From assembly GCF_002844595.1 (NCBI RefSeq), contig NZ_PJNW01000002.1:1116001-1180000 (forward strand): a stretch of DNA of 64,000 bases, written 5' to 3'. The DNA is from Pleomorphomonas diazotrophica (GTDB lineage Bacteria > Pseudomonadota > Alphaproteobacteria > Rhizobiales > Pleomorphomonadaceae). Shown in pieces: positions 42,241 to 50,992 of the stretch. Position numbers and translations under genes: made by a program. Each line of letters opens with the position of its first letter. Position 1 is the stretch's first letter. Under the pieces are notes generated by a model. The model was not told where the DNA came from. It ran no database searches and saw only the letters and a program-made list of their open reading frames with translations.

Positions 42241-43614
42241 GTGAATCGCGCGATGATCACCCGCTTCCGCCGTAGTTCCGTCGCCATCCTCACGGCGGCG
42301 GCTGTCGCCGTCTCCTCCACCCTGCCGACACTCGCTGCCGAACGCAGCCGGGGTGGCATCTCACTGTTGCGCGATGCGGAAGCCGAGGCGTTGATCGCCG
42401 ACTATACGCGGCCACTGCTCAAAGCGGCCGGCCTGGGTGGAGCGACCGTCCAGGTGAAGCTGGTCAACGACGACACCTTCAACGCCTTCGTTGCCGACAG
42501 CCGGCACATCTTCGTCAACGCCGGTGCCATTATCGATTCCACGACGCCCAACCAGTTAATCGGCGTACTGGCGCATGAGATCGGCCATCTTGCCGCCAAC
42601 CACCTCGCCCAGCTTCGGTCGGAAATCCGCCGGATGCAAATCCTGTCGGCGCTCGCCGTGCTTGGTGGCGTCGCGGCCGGCGTGGCGGGCGGAGGCGGTT
42701 CGGCGGCCGGCGCCTTTGCCACCGGCGGCATGCAGATCGGCCAGCGCGGCCTTTTGATATATGCCCGCGAGAACGAAACGGCGGCCGATCAACTGGCGCT
42801 CAAGTATCTTGCCGCGACCGGCCAGTCTGCAAAGGGCATGCTGGAGACCTTCCAGCGCTTCGCCGAGCAGCAGATGTTCATGTCGGCGCATATCGACCCC
42901 TATATCCAGACCCATCCGCTGGCCACCGACCGCATCGCCATGATCGACGAGCTGGCCCGGAAGTCGAAAGCCTTCGACAAACCGGACGACCCGGCGCTCA
43001 AGGCCCGGCACGATCTCGTGCGGGCCAAGTTCGCGGCCTTCACCCGCAACTCGCAGAGCGTGATGCGGCTTTACCCGCCGTCCGACACCAGCCTCGCTGC
43101 CGACTATGCCCGGGCCATCGTCGCCTACCGCTTCGCCGACCCCAAGTCGGCCCTCACCCGCATGGACGCGCTGATCAAGCGGTCGCCCAACAATCCCTAT
43201 TTCTGGGAACTCAAGGGGCAGATCCTCCTCGAAACCGGTAAGCCGCGGGAGGCCGTGGCACCTTTGCGGAAGGCGGTTGCGCTGGCCCCCAACGCCGGCC
43301 CGATCCGCGTTCTCCTGGGACAGGCGCTGGTCGGTACCGGTGACGGCAAGCTGACCGACGAAGCGATCGCCGCCCTCACCAAGGGTATCGGCGGTGACCC
43401 CGACCAGCCGATCGGCTATCGCCAGCTTGCCATCGCCTATGCCCGCAAGGACAACATAGCCATGGCCGATCTCGCCTCGGCGCAGGGCAGTTTTGCCTCG
43501 GGCGACATCGAGACGGCCAAGAAATACGCCATCCGCGCCCAGGAAAAATTGAAGACCGGCTCGCCGGCCTGGCTGCGTGCCGATGACATCATCACCTACA
43601 AGATACCGAGATGA
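42241..43614 (+). CDS. M48 family metalloprotease with TPR repeats (BepA-like)
   Basis: This 457-residue periplasmic protease has a signal peptide (VAILTAAAVAVSSTLPTLAA), the zinc motif AHEIGHLAANH and third ligand Glu in ARENETAADQLAL, a glycine-rich membrane-like loop (GGVAAGVAGGGGSAAGA) and C-terminal TPR-type helices (about residues 290-450; ALTRMDALIKRSPNNPYFWELKGQ). BepA-type proteases help quality control of outer-membrane assembly. The start is taken as GTG 42241 with GAGAG upstream; ATG 42253 is an alternative. It is followed 35 bases later by the DsbA-like gene. Confidence 0.92.
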   Translation: MNRAMITRFRRSSVAILTAAAVAVSSTLPTLAAERSRGGISLLRDAEAEALIADYTRPLLKAAGLGGATVQVKLVNDDTFNAFVADSRHIFVNAGAIIDSTTPNQLIGVLAHEIGHLAANHLAQLRSEIRRMQILSALAVLGGVAAGVAGGGGSAAGAFATGGMQIGQRGLLIYARENETAADQLALKYLAATGQSAKGMLETFQRFAEQQMFMSAHIDPYIQTHPLATDRIAMIDELARKSKAFDKPDDPALKARHDLVRAKFAAFTRNSQSVMRLYPPSDTSLAADYARAIVAYRFADPKSALTRMDALIKRSPNNPYFWELKGQILLETGKPREAVAPLRKAVALAPNAGPIRVLLGQALVGTGDGKLTDEAIAALTKGIGGDPDQPIGYRQLAIAYARKDNIAMADLASAQGSFASGDIETAKKYAIRAQEKLKTGSPAWLRADDIITYKIPR

Positions 43615-43649
43615 CCGGGCGCCACCTGCCTGGGACAAGGAGCCATCGC

Positions 43650-44414
43650 ATGTTCGCCCATTTCCGGAAAGCACTGTCGGCCACACTCGTCGCGGCGGCT
43701 CTCCTGCCATCCGCCGCCTTTGCCGAAGACTTCACCGACAGCCAGAAGGCGGCGATCGGCGACGTGGTCAAGTCCTACCTCTTGGAGCATCCGGAAGTGA
43801 TCACCGAGGCGCTGCAGGCGCTCGATGCGCGCAACAAGGCCGCCGAGGAGCAGGGACGGACCGACGCCATCCAGGCGAACCGTGAGGCCATCTTCTCGTC
43901 GCCTTATCAGGCGGTCATCGGCAATCCCGATGCGAAGATCACGTTGGTCGAGTTCTTTGACTACAACTGCGGCTACTGCAAGAAGGCGTTGGCCGATACC
44001 CGCGCCATCCTCGACGAGGAGAAGGACGTCAAGATCGTCCTCAAGGAGTTTCCCATCCTGAGCGAGGGGTCGGTCGAGGCTGCCAAGGTGGCTGCCGCCG
44101 TCAACATCCTCAATCCCAGGGCTTACGAGGCCTTCCACTTCGAGCTGATGGGCATCCGCGGCCAGGCCGATGGCGAACGCGCGCTGGCGGCGGCGGCCAA
44201 GGCCGGCCTCGACGAGGCGAAGGTGAAGGAAACGGCGAGCAAGCGGGAGGTGGCCGACGCCATCAACCAGTCCTACGACCTCGCCCGCAAGCTCAACATC
44301 AATGGCACGCCGGCCTATATCATCGGCGACGAGCTGGTCTACGGCGCCGTCGGCTTCTCCGACCTCAGCCGCAGGATCGAGGCGATGCGCGCCTGCGGCA
44401 AGACTGTCTGCTGA
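43650..44414 (+). CDS. DsbA family thiol:disulfide protein
   Basis: This 254-residue periplasmic protein has a signal peptide (LSATLVAAALLPSAAFA), an N-terminal DsbA-associated helical region (QKAAIGDVVKSYLLEHPEVITEALQAL), and a thioredoxin fold with the CGYC active site in FFDYNCGYCKKAL and cis-Pro in NGTPAYIIG. It resembles ScsC/BdbD-type proteins. A second Cys pair near the C-terminus (ACGKTVC) is unusual. ATG at 43650 has AAGGAG nine bases upstream. It probably forms a unit with the M48 gene and would handle envelope disulfides. Confidence 0.94.
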   Translation: MFAHFRKALSATLVAAALLPSAAFAEDFTDSQKAAIGDVVKSYLLEHPEVITEALQALDARNKAAEEQGRTDAIQANREAIFSSPYQAVIGNPDAKITLVEFFDYNCGYCKKALADTRAILDEEKDVKIVLKEFPILSEGSVEAAKVAAAVNILNPRAYEAFHFELMGIRGQADGERALAAAAKAGLDEAKVKETASKREVADAINQSYDLARKLNINGTPAYIIGDELVYGAVGFSDLSRRIEAMRACGKTVC

Positions 44415-44567
44415 TCTCCGATGGGAGGCCGAACCGGATGATCCCCAGGATACGGGGATGAAATGGCGCGGCCTCTTTTTTTCGGCGCGGCATATGCCTA
44501 TAAGGAAGCCGGCCGCCGCCCCCGGGTTGCGGTCGCCCCTGCACCGGCCTGAAAGGGAACCGACCGA

Positions 44568-45011
44568 TTGCCCATTGAAGCGTTCATCCTCAACGGACCG
44601 AACCTCAATCTTCTCGGAACTCGGGAACCGGGCATCTACGGATCGCTGACCCTTGCCGACATCGAGGCGAACTGCCGCGAGAAGGCTGCCGCTTTGGGGT
44701 TCTCAGCCGTCGAGTTTCGCCAATCCAACCATGAGGGCGTGCTTGTCGACTGGATCCAGGAGGCCGGACGTCGCGGCGCCGGCGTGGTGATGAACCCCGG
44801 CGCCTATACCCATACGTCGATCGCCCTCCACGACGCGATCAAGGGAACCGGTGTTCCCGTGATCGAAGTCCATATATCCAACGTCCATGCCCGCGAGAGT
44901 TTCCGGCATCGCTCCTTCGTGTCGCCCGTGGCGGCCGGGGTGATCGTCGGCCTAGGCCCACTCGGCTACACGCTCGCGCTCGAAGCCCTCGCCGGTCTCC
45001 TGAAAGGGTGA
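44568..45011 (+). CDS. aroQ: 3-dehydroquinate dehydratase, type II
   Basis: This 147-residue shikimate-pathway enzyme dehydrates 3-dehydroquinate. It has the [20 protein letters not shown] start with the catalytic tyrosine, the QSNHEG substrate loop, [16 protein letters not shown]-type [13 protein letters not shown] and the catalytic His-Arg region FRHRS. The start is TTG at 44568; AGGG lies about 11 bases upstream. It precedes accB by 26 bases on the same strand, the usual aroQ-accB-accC order. Confidence 0.95.
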   Translation: MPIEAFILNGPNLNLLGTREPGIYGSLTLADIEANCREKAAALGFSAVEFRQSNHEGVLVDWIQEAGRRGAGVVMNPGAYTHTSIALHDAIKGTGVPVIEVHISNVHARESFRHRSFVSPVAAGVIVGLGPLGYTLALEALAGLLKG

Positions 45012-45037
45012 CCGCCGTCCCAATCCGGTGAGAACCG

Positions 45038-45520
45038 ATGCCCCAGACCTTTGACTACGAACTGATCCGCCAGCTTGCCAACATCCTCGACGAGACCAAC
45101 CTCACCGAGATCGAGGTGGAGCAGGAGAAGCTGAAGATCCGCGTGGCTCGGACGGCGGCGCCTGTCACCATCACCCAGGGCGGCGGTGGCTGGGCCGCGC
45201 CGTCGGCGATGCCCGCCATGGCAGCGCCCGCTCCCGTGGCGGCACCGGCCGCCGAGGCGCCGAAAGCCGCCGACCCCGCAGCGAACCCCGGCGCCGTGCC
45301 CTCCCCGATGGTTGGCACCGCCTATGTCGCTCCCGAACCCGGCGCGCGCTCCTTCGTGGAAGTCGGCGACATGGTGAAGGAAGGCCAGACGGTGATGATC
45401 ATCGAGGCCATGAAGCACCTCAATCACATTCCGGCGCCGCGCGCCGGCCGCGTCACCGCGGTTCTCGTCGAGAACGGCCAGCCGGTCGAGTTCGGCGAGC
45501 CGCTGCTGATCATCGAGTGA
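45038..45520 (+). CDS. accB: biotin carboxyl carrier protein of acetyl-CoA carboxylase
   Basis: This 160-residue subunit carries biotin for the first step of fatty-acid synthesis. It has an N-terminal domain ([21 protein letters not shown]), an Ala/Pro-rich linker (about residues 45-85) and the C-terminal biotinyl domain with [25 protein letters not shown]. The biotinylated lysine is in EAMKHLN, where most relatives read EAMKLMN or EAMKTMN. ATG at 45038. It is eight bases upstream of accC. The ligase BirA is encoded at 57394-58155. Confidence 0.96.
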   Translation: MPQTFDYELIRQLANILDETNLTEIEVEQEKLKIRVARTAAPVTITQGGGGWAAPSAMPAMAAPAPVAAPAAEAPKAADPAANPGAVPSPMVGTAYVAPEPGARSFVEVGDMVKEGQTVMIIEAMKHLNHIPAPRAGRVTAVLVENGQPVEFGEPLLIIE

Positions 45521-45528
45521 CCGGCCCC

Positions 45529-46881
45529 ATGTTTGAAAAGATCCTCATCGCCAATCGCGGCGAAATCGCCCTTCGGGTGCTGCGCGCCTGCAAAGAGCTC
45601 GGCATCGGTACCGTGGCCGTCCACTCGACGGCGGACGCCAACGCCATGCATGTCCGCCTCGCCGACGAGAGCGTGTGCATCGGCCCGGCCCCGGTGCGCG
45701 AAAGCTATCTCAACATTCCCAACATCGTTGCCGCCTGCGAGATCACCGGCGCCGAGGCGGTGCATCCGGGCTACGGCTTCCTCAGCGAGAATGCCCGCTT
45801 CGCCGACATTCTGGCTGCCCATAACATTGCGTTCATCGGCCCGTCCGCCGATCACATCCGCATCATGGGCGACAAGATCGAGGCCAAGGCGACCGCCAAG
45901 CGCCTCGGCATCCCCGTGGTGCCCGGTTCTGACGGCGCCGTCGAATCCGAGGAAGATGCGCTGAGGATCGCCGCCGAGATCGGCTATCCGGTGCTGGTCA
46001 AGGCATCGGCGGGTGGCGGCGGCCGCGGCATGCGCGTTGCCATGACCGAGGCCGAGCTGCCGTCGGCCATGTCGGCTGCCAAGACCGAGGCCAAGAACGC
46101 CTTCGGCGACGACGCGGTCTATATCGAGAAGTATCTCCTGAAGCCGCGCCACATCGAGCTGCAGGTGCTGGGCGACGGCCAGGGCAATGCGGTGCATCTC
46201 GGCGAGCGCGACTGCTCGCTGCAGCGGCGCCACCAGAAGGTCATGGAAGAGGCCCGTTCGCCGGCCCTCAACGACGACGAACGCGCCAGGATCGGCAACA
46301 TCGTCGCCAACGCCATGGCCGAGCTCAACTATTCCGGCGCCGGCACCATCGAGTTCCTCTACGAGAATGGCGAGTTCTATTTCATCGAGATGAACACCCG
46401 CCTGCAGGTGGAGCATCCGGTGACCGAGATGATCACCGGCATCGATCTGGTCAACGAGCAGATCAAGGTGGCGTCCGGCCAGGCGTTGAGCTTCCGTCAA
46501 TCGGATGTGCACTTCAACGGCCACGCCATCGAATGCCGCATCAATGCCGAGAACGCTGCGACCTTTGCGCCGTCGCCCGGCAAGATCACTTATTGGCATC
46601 CGCCGGGTGGATTGGGAGTTCGCGTCGACAGCGGCGTCTATCAGGGCTACACGATCCCGCCCTATTACGACAGCATGATCGGCAAGCTGATCGTTCACGG
46701 CCGCAACCGCGTCGAGTGCCTGATGCGCCTGCGCCGCTGCCTCGACGAGTTCGTGGTCGACGGCATCGATTCGACGATCCCGCTCTTCAACCACATGCTG
46801 AAGAACGCCGACATCATCGACGGCGCCTACGACATCCACTGGCTGGAAAAGTGGCTCGCCACCAAGCCGTTCGAGGCCTGA
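45529..46881 (+). CDS. accC: acetyl-CoA carboxylase biotin carboxylase subunit
   Basis: This 450-residue ATP-grasp enzyme carboxylates biotin on AccB. It begins [20 protein letters not shown]. It has [11 protein letters not shown], the ATP lid [11 protein letters not shown], metal ligands in [14 protein letters not shown], and [20 protein letters not shown] at 45529 gives the usual N-terminus; a GTG at 45517 overlaps the accB stop. No strong ribosome binding site precedes ATG, so coupling to accB is likely. Confidence 0.97.
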   Translation: MFEKILIANRGEIALRVLRACKELGIGTVAVHSTADANAMHVRLADESVCIGPAPVRESYLNIPNIVAACEITGAEAVHPGYGFLSENARFADILAAHNIAFIGPSADHIRIMGDKIEAKATAKRLGIPVVPGSDGAVESEEDALRIAAEIGYPVLVKASAGGGGRGMRVAMTEAELPSAMSAAKTEAKNAFGDDAVYIEKYLLKPRHIELQVLGDGQGNAVHLGERDCSLQRRHQKVMEEARSPALNDDERARIGNIVANAMAELNYSGAGTIEFLYENGEFYFIEMNTRLQVEHPVTEMITGIDLVNEQIKVASGQALSFRQSDVHFNGHAIECRINAENAATFAPSPGKITYWHPPGGLGVRVDSGVYQGYTIPPYYDSMIGKLIVHGRNRVECLMRLRRCLDEFVVDGIDSTIPLFNHMLKNADIIDGAYDIHWLEKWLATKPFEA

Positions 46882-46911
46882 TCTAAAAGTAAGTCAGCGC
46901 TTACCTGCAAG

Positions 46912-46936
46912 ACGCCGCCCTCTCGGGCGGCGTTGT
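46912..46936 (+). terminator. intrinsic terminator after accC
   Basis: ACGCCGCCC (46912-46920) pairs with GGGCGGCGT (46925-46933) around TCTC, followed by TGTCGTTTC. It lies between convergent accC and pncB and may serve both. Confidence 0.85.
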
Positions 46937-46947
46937 CGTTTCAGGAT

Positions 46948-48252
46948 CTATACGAGAACCGGTCGCTTGACGCGCCCCGCCTCGCCGAAGACGCGCAGAT
47001 AGCGGGCGATCTCGGCCGGGTCGCCAGTGGCCTTCTCCGGATTGTCGGAGAGCTTCACTGCCGGCCGGCCGTTGACCTGCGTCACCTTGCAGACCAGCGA
47101 TATCGCGTCGAAATCGTCGGTGGGTTGCGGCGCGCAGTCCTGGAAATCGTTGGTGAGGTTGGTACCCCAGCCGAAGCTCATGTGAACCCGGCCGCGGAAA
47201 TGGGTATAGACGCGCTCGATCTCCTCGACGTCGAGGCCGTCGGAAAAGACGATCAGCTTGTCGCGGGGATCCTCCCCCCTCGACTTCCACCAGGCGATGA
47301 TCTCCTCGCCGCCATCGACCGGATCGGCGCTGTCGGGGCGGAAGCCCTTCCAGTCGGCCACCCAGTCCGGCGCATCGCGCAGGAAGGAGGCGGTACCGAA
47401 GGCGTCGGGCAGGACGACCAGCAGGTTGCCGTCATAGAGTTCCTGCCAGTCGCGCAGCACGCGGTAGGGCGCGCGGCGCAGCTCATCCTCGGTATTGGAG
47501 AGCGCGGCCATGGCCATCGGAAGCTCGTGGGCGTTGGTGCCGATGGCTTCGAGGTCGCTCTTCATGGCCAGCAGCACGTTGGACGTGCCGATGAAAGCCG
47601 GGCCGAGCCCTTCCTTCAGGGCATTGACGCACCAGTCCTGCCAGAGATGCGAGTGGCGGCGGCGGCTGCCGAAATCGGCGATCTTGATGTCGGGAAAGGC
47701 GCGCAGCCGCTCCACCTTGCTCCACAGCTTGGCCTTGGCGCGGGCGTAGAGCACGTCGAGCTCGAAGCGGCGCATGGTCTTCATCACCGAGCGCGAGCGC
47801 AGCTCGTTGATGATCGCCAGCGCCGGGATCTCCCACATGGTCGTATGGGTCCAGGGGCCGTGAAACTCAAGCTGGTACTGGCCGTCGGCCTTGCTGAGCT
47901 CATAGGGCGGGAGCTGGAAGTCGCGCAGAAACTCCAGATACTCCGGCGCGAAGATCTGTCGCTTGCCATAGAAGGTGTTGCCGGCGAGCCAGATCCACTC
48001 CTTCTTGCCGAGCCGCAGCGAGCGAGCGTAGTCGAGCTGAGCCCGAAGCTCGCCCTCATCGATGTCGTCGGCGAGGCGAATGCTGCTCGCACGGTTGATC
48101 AGCGAGAAGGTGACGTCGACATCGCGGTAGCGCTTCCAGATCAGCTGCTGCATCAAGAACTTGTAGATGTCGGTATCAAGCAGGCTGCGGATGATCGGGT
48201 CGAGCTTCCAGTTATGGTCATGAACCCGCTTGGCGATATCGGTGGTGCTCAT
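46948..48252 (-). CDS. pncB: nicotinate phosphoribosyltransferase
   Basis: This 434-residue enzyme of NAD salvage converts nicotinate, PRPP and ATP to nicotinate mononucleotide. It shows [17 protein letters not shown] at the start, the phosphorylatable His region [33 protein letters not shown] and [14 protein letters not shown] toward the end. ATG at 48252. It is monocistronic with a 216-base gap upstream, in which no RNA element was recognised. Confidence 0.95.
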   Translation of the reverse strand: MSTTDIAKRVHDHNWKLDPIIRSLLDTDIYKFLMQQLIWKRYRDVDVTFSLINRASSIRLADDIDEGELRAQLDYARSLRLGKKEWIWLAGNTFYGKRQIFAPEYLEFLRDFQLPPYELSKADGQYQLEFHGPWTHTTMWEIPALAIINELRSRSVMKTMRRFELDVLYARAKAKLWSKVERLRAFPDIKIADFGSRRRHSHLWQDWCVNALKEGLGPAFIGTSNVLLAMKSDLEAIGTNAHELPMAMAALSNTEDELRRAPYRVLRDWQELYDGNLLVVLPDAFGTASFLRDAPDWVADWKGFRPDSADPVDGGEEIIAWWKSRGEDPRDKLIVFSDGLDVEEIERVYTHFRGRVHMSFGWGTNLTNDFQDCAPQPTDDFDAISLVCKVTQVNGRPAVKLSDNPEKATGDPAEIARYLRVFGEAGRVKRPVLV

Positions 48253-48424
48253 CGGTCAATACCCGTGACGAAGCGAGGCGACCCATGAACGTCGAAAAAC
48301 GCCGACGAGGCGCCACCTGACAGAGGGGTAGCCTGAAACGATCTAGAACCCAAGCGAAATCCGTATAAACGCCGAGTGTCCGGGTCACGATTTCGGGACC
48401 GCAAAGCGTCCGGCAAACGGCAAA

Positions 48425-48450
48425 GGGCGGCGAAAGGACGCCGCCCCACT
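48425..48450 (-). terminator. intrinsic terminator after terC
   Basis: GGGCGGCG (48425-48432) pairs with CGCCGCCC (48439-48446) around six bases; on the minus strand it is followed by TTTGCC. It lies 22 bases past the terC stop. Confidence 0.75.
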
Positions 48451-48468
48451 GCCCTCTGATCGTCGAGC

Positions 48469-49209
48469 TCAGGCTCCGGCCTTGGCCTTGCGGCGCTTGC
48501 GGCCGGCCAGGATATTGATCACCTCGACGCCCGCCGAGAAAGCCATGGCGAAGTAGATGTAGGCGCGCGGCACATGGAAGCCGACACCGTCGGCGACCAG
48601 CGACACGCCGATCAACAGCAGGAAGGACAGCGCCAGCATCTTGGTCGTCGGATGCTTGTGGATGAAGTTGGAGATCGGCTCCGACGCCACGAACATGATG
48701 ATCATGGCAATGACCACGGCCAGAATCATAACCGGCACGTGCTCGGCCATGCCGATGGCGGTGATGATGCTGTCGATGGAGAAAACGATGTCGATGGCGA
48801 TGATCTGCGCCACGGTGGCGCCGAACGCGGCGTGGACGACATTGCCGTTTTCGTCCTCCTCGCCCTCGATACCGGCGTGGATCTCGTGCGTCGCCTTGTA
48901 GAGCAGGAACAGGCCGCCGGCGAGAAGGATGAGATCGCGCCAGGAGAAGTCGTGCCCGAACAGGCTGAACACCGGCGCCGTGAGGCCGATCAGCCAGGAC
49001 AGGGTGATGAGCAGCAGGACACGGAAGATCAGCGCCATGGAAAGGCCGAGAGCCCGAGCCTTGCGCGCCGCTTCGGTCGGCAGGCGGCTGGTCAGCACCG
49101 AAATGAACACGAGGTTGTCGATGCCGAGAACGACCTCCATCACCGTCAGGGTCAGGAGGCTAGCCCAGGCATTGGCATTGAAAATGAGATCAAGCATAGA
49201 GGCGGTCAT
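48469..49209 (-). CDS. TerC family integral membrane protein
   Basis: This 246-residue membrane protein has the TerC signature: ANAWASLLTLTVMEVVLGIDNLVFISVL with the conserved Glu/Asp pair, and the second-half counterpart IDIVFSIDSIITAIGM. About seven helices are visible. Some TerC proteins are manganese exporters that metalate secreted proteins; the substrate here is not known. The C-terminus is basic (AGRKRRKAKAGA). ATG at 49209 is used; ATG 49197 is an alternative. It follows the pcs gene by 62 bases. Confidence 0.92.
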   Translation of the reverse strand: MTASMLDLIFNANAWASLLTLTVMEVVLGIDNLVFISVLTSRLPTEAARKARALGLSMALIFRVLLLITLSWLIGLTAPVFSLFGHDFSWRDLILLAGGLFLLYKATHEIHAGIEGEEDENGNVVHAAFGATVAQIIAIDIVFSIDSIITAIGMAEHVPVMILAVVIAMIIMFVASEPISNFIHKHPTTKMLALSFLLLIGVSLVADGVGFHVPRAYIYFAMAFSAGVEVINILAGRKRRKAKAGA

Positions 49210-49271
49210 TCCCCAGATATGGCCGTCGGATCGGGTAGATATCTGAATGGCGCCGGTTACTTTTCAAGGTC

Positions 49272-50006
49272 TCAAACGGCTTTTGCGCCAAAGAATTTCT
49301 CTAGGAGCTGCTGCACCGCCGCGACGAGGGCCAGATACGCGGTGGAAAGCGCCAAGCCAACTTCAACGCCCAAGGGGGGATTGAGTTCCCAGGCAAGCGC
49401 CGCGCCAGCAAACAGGAACCAGGCGAGTGTCACGCCCAGTGTCAGCGGCCGCCAGCGTTCGACGCGCACCGGATGCACGAAAGCGACCGGCGCGAATGTC
49501 AGGACCGACAGCGCAAGGGTGATGCCGATGACGGCGAACTGGTTGAGGTCGAAGACGAAATACAGGAAGACGACGCCATTCCAGACAACGGGGAATCCCC
49601 GGAAGGCGTTGTTTTTCATCTTCATGCGCGTATCGCCATAGTACATCGCCGATGTGAAGACGATGACGCCGGCAAGCGCGAGGGCAATGGGAATTGAGGT
49701 GAACCCGGCTGTCGCCACCGCCAGAGCCGGCAGGAAGACGTAGGTCACGTAATCGACCACGAAGTCGAGAGCGGCCCCGGAAAAGGTCGGCAGGCGACTT
49801 TCCACGGAAACCTTGCGGGCGATCGGGCCATCGACGCCATCGACCACCAGGGCCAGCCCTAGCCACATGAAGAAGGTGGGCCAGTCGAGACTGTAGGCGG
49901 CGAAGGCCGCAAGCATGGCAAGGACGATGCCGCTTGCCGTGAAGGCATGCACCGCGAGGGCGATCAATGCATTCTGATGTCTGCCCACAAGCGTCAGTTC
50001 CGTCAT
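49272..50006 (-). CDS. pcs: phosphatidylcholine synthase
   Basis: This 244-residue membrane enzyme condenses CDP-diacylglycerol with choline to give phosphatidylcholine. It has the CDP-alcohol phosphotransferase signature in DGVDGPIARKVSVES...GAALDFVVD, with the longer spacing between AR and G that marks the Pcs branch, followed by DYVTYVFLPALAV, and about eight helices. Presence of Pcs is typical of host-associated and soil alphaproteobacteria. The start is ATG 50006; an upstream frame extension reaches 50105 without a ribosome binding site. Confidence 0.93.
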   Translation of the reverse strand: MTELTLVGRHQNALIALAVHAFTASGIVLAMLAAFAAYSLDWPTFFMWLGLALVVDGVDGPIARKVSVESRLPTFSGAALDFVVDYVTYVFLPALAVATAGFTSIPIALALAGVIVFTSAMYYGDTRMKMKNNAFRGFPVVWNGVVFLYFVFDLNQFAVIGITLALSVLTFAPVAFVHPVRVERWRPLTLGVTLAWFLFAGAALAWELNPPLGVEVGLALSTAYLALVAAVQQLLEKFFGAKAV

Positions 50007-50147
50007 CGCGCGCCGTTCCTCTCGTCCGAACCGACGGCCGGGCCGCGAGCCATCATGAACGGACGAGACGCGTCGTCCGACGGAGCCCAAAAGATCATCG
50101 CCCAAAACCTGACCGATCCCTAGCGGATGGTTACATTTGGCGACAAT

Positions 50148-50924
50148 CTACCCGATGACGAGGCCGCTCGCCAAGATGACACCGGCAAGAATGAGCAATA
50201 CTCCGAGGAAATACGTCAGCCAGACCCCGCTGACCAGCTTTTCCAGCCCCATCAGCGCGCCGAGCAAGGCCATGGCGGCGAGATTCATCAGGCCGGCGGC
50301 GAACATCACCGCCATCATGGCCCAGCAGCAGCCGAGACAGGCGAGTCCCTCCTCGAGCCCGATCCGGAAGGCGCTCCATGCTCCATCCTCGACATAGGCC
50401 CCGCGCGGATTGCGGCAGCGGAGAAGGCAGGCCCACTTCAGAGGCGTGAACTGATAGATGCCGGCAGCGATCAGGATCGAGGCCGACAGCGCCATTCCGG
50501 CCGGCGCCATGTGCGGAGCAAGCGCGCCGAGATGGACGAGCCAGGTTTGGATGGCCATTGCCAGCAGCGAAGCTCCGAGCCAAACCACCGTATATCCGGC
50601 GATCAGCGTCGTCGTGCCCCGCCCAATGGTGTCGGCGTAGGCCCTGAATGTGGGCGCGGCCGTCGGCAGCATCATGGCAAAGACCATGGCCACCCACATG
50701 GCGAAACCAAGGGCGAGACCGCTGACGCTGACGTTGCTTTCCATGGCGGGCATCAACGCTTCCGACAGCCCCTCGTCGATGACGACGGCAATCAGCCAGA
50801 TCCAGCCGATGGCGGCCATGCCAACAACGGTTGCCATGGTCAGGCGGCGCGGCTGATCGGCGAGAGCGGTGACAAAGCGATTGGCCAAAGCGGAACACCG
50901 GGCGACGAGCCTTGCGGCCCACAA
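50148..50924 (-). CDS. DUF2182 family integral membrane protein
   Basis: This 258-residue protein has about seven hydrophobic segments and the family motifs MWVAMVFAMMLPTAAP and YQFTPLKWACLLRCRNP, with EEGLACLGCCWAMM near the end. The methionine-, histidine- and cysteine-containing motifs led to the family's label as predicted metal-binding membrane proteins; the function is unknown. The frame opens with TTG at 50924, with no convincing ribosome binding site and inside the T-rich tail of the neighbouring terminator, so the true start may be internal, for example ATG 50837. Confidence 0.8.
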   Translation of the reverse strand: MWAARLVARCSALANRFVTALADQPRRLTMATVVGMAAIGWIWLIAVVIDEGLSEALMPAMESNVSVSGLALGFAMWVAMVFAMMLPTAAPTFRAYADTIGRGTTTLIAGYTVVWLGASLLAMAIQTWLVHLGALAPHMAPAGMALSASILIAAGIYQFTPLKWACLLRCRNPRGAYVEDGAWSAFRIGLEEGLACLGCCWAMMAVMFAAGLMNLAAMALLGALMGLEKLVSGVWLTYFLGVLLILAGVILASGLVIG

Positions 50925-50929
50925 AGGAA

Positions 50930-50960
50930 AAGCCCCGTCCAGGATGGACGGGGCTTACTT
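50930..50960 (-). terminator. intrinsic terminator after the OmpA-family gene
   Basis: AAGCCCCGTCC (50930-50940) pairs over 11 bases with GGACGGGGCTT (50946-50956). On the minus strand it is followed by TTCCTTT. It lies 37 bases past the OmpA-family stop and abuts the start of the DUF2182 frame. The T-run on the plus side (ACTTTTAG) would also allow termination of plus-strand transcripts. Confidence 0.85.
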
Positions 50961-50992
50961 TTAGCGGAGAACGATGCGGTGGAGCAATCGTC

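Noticed and set aside
46891-46906. Short GTAAG...CTTAC inverted repeat after accC
   Set aside because: Five-base arms beside a much stronger terminator; likely chance.
49210-49271. Possible yybP-ykoY manganese riboswitch before the TerC gene
   Set aside because: Only 62 bases separate the genes and the conserved motifs of that riboswitch were not found.
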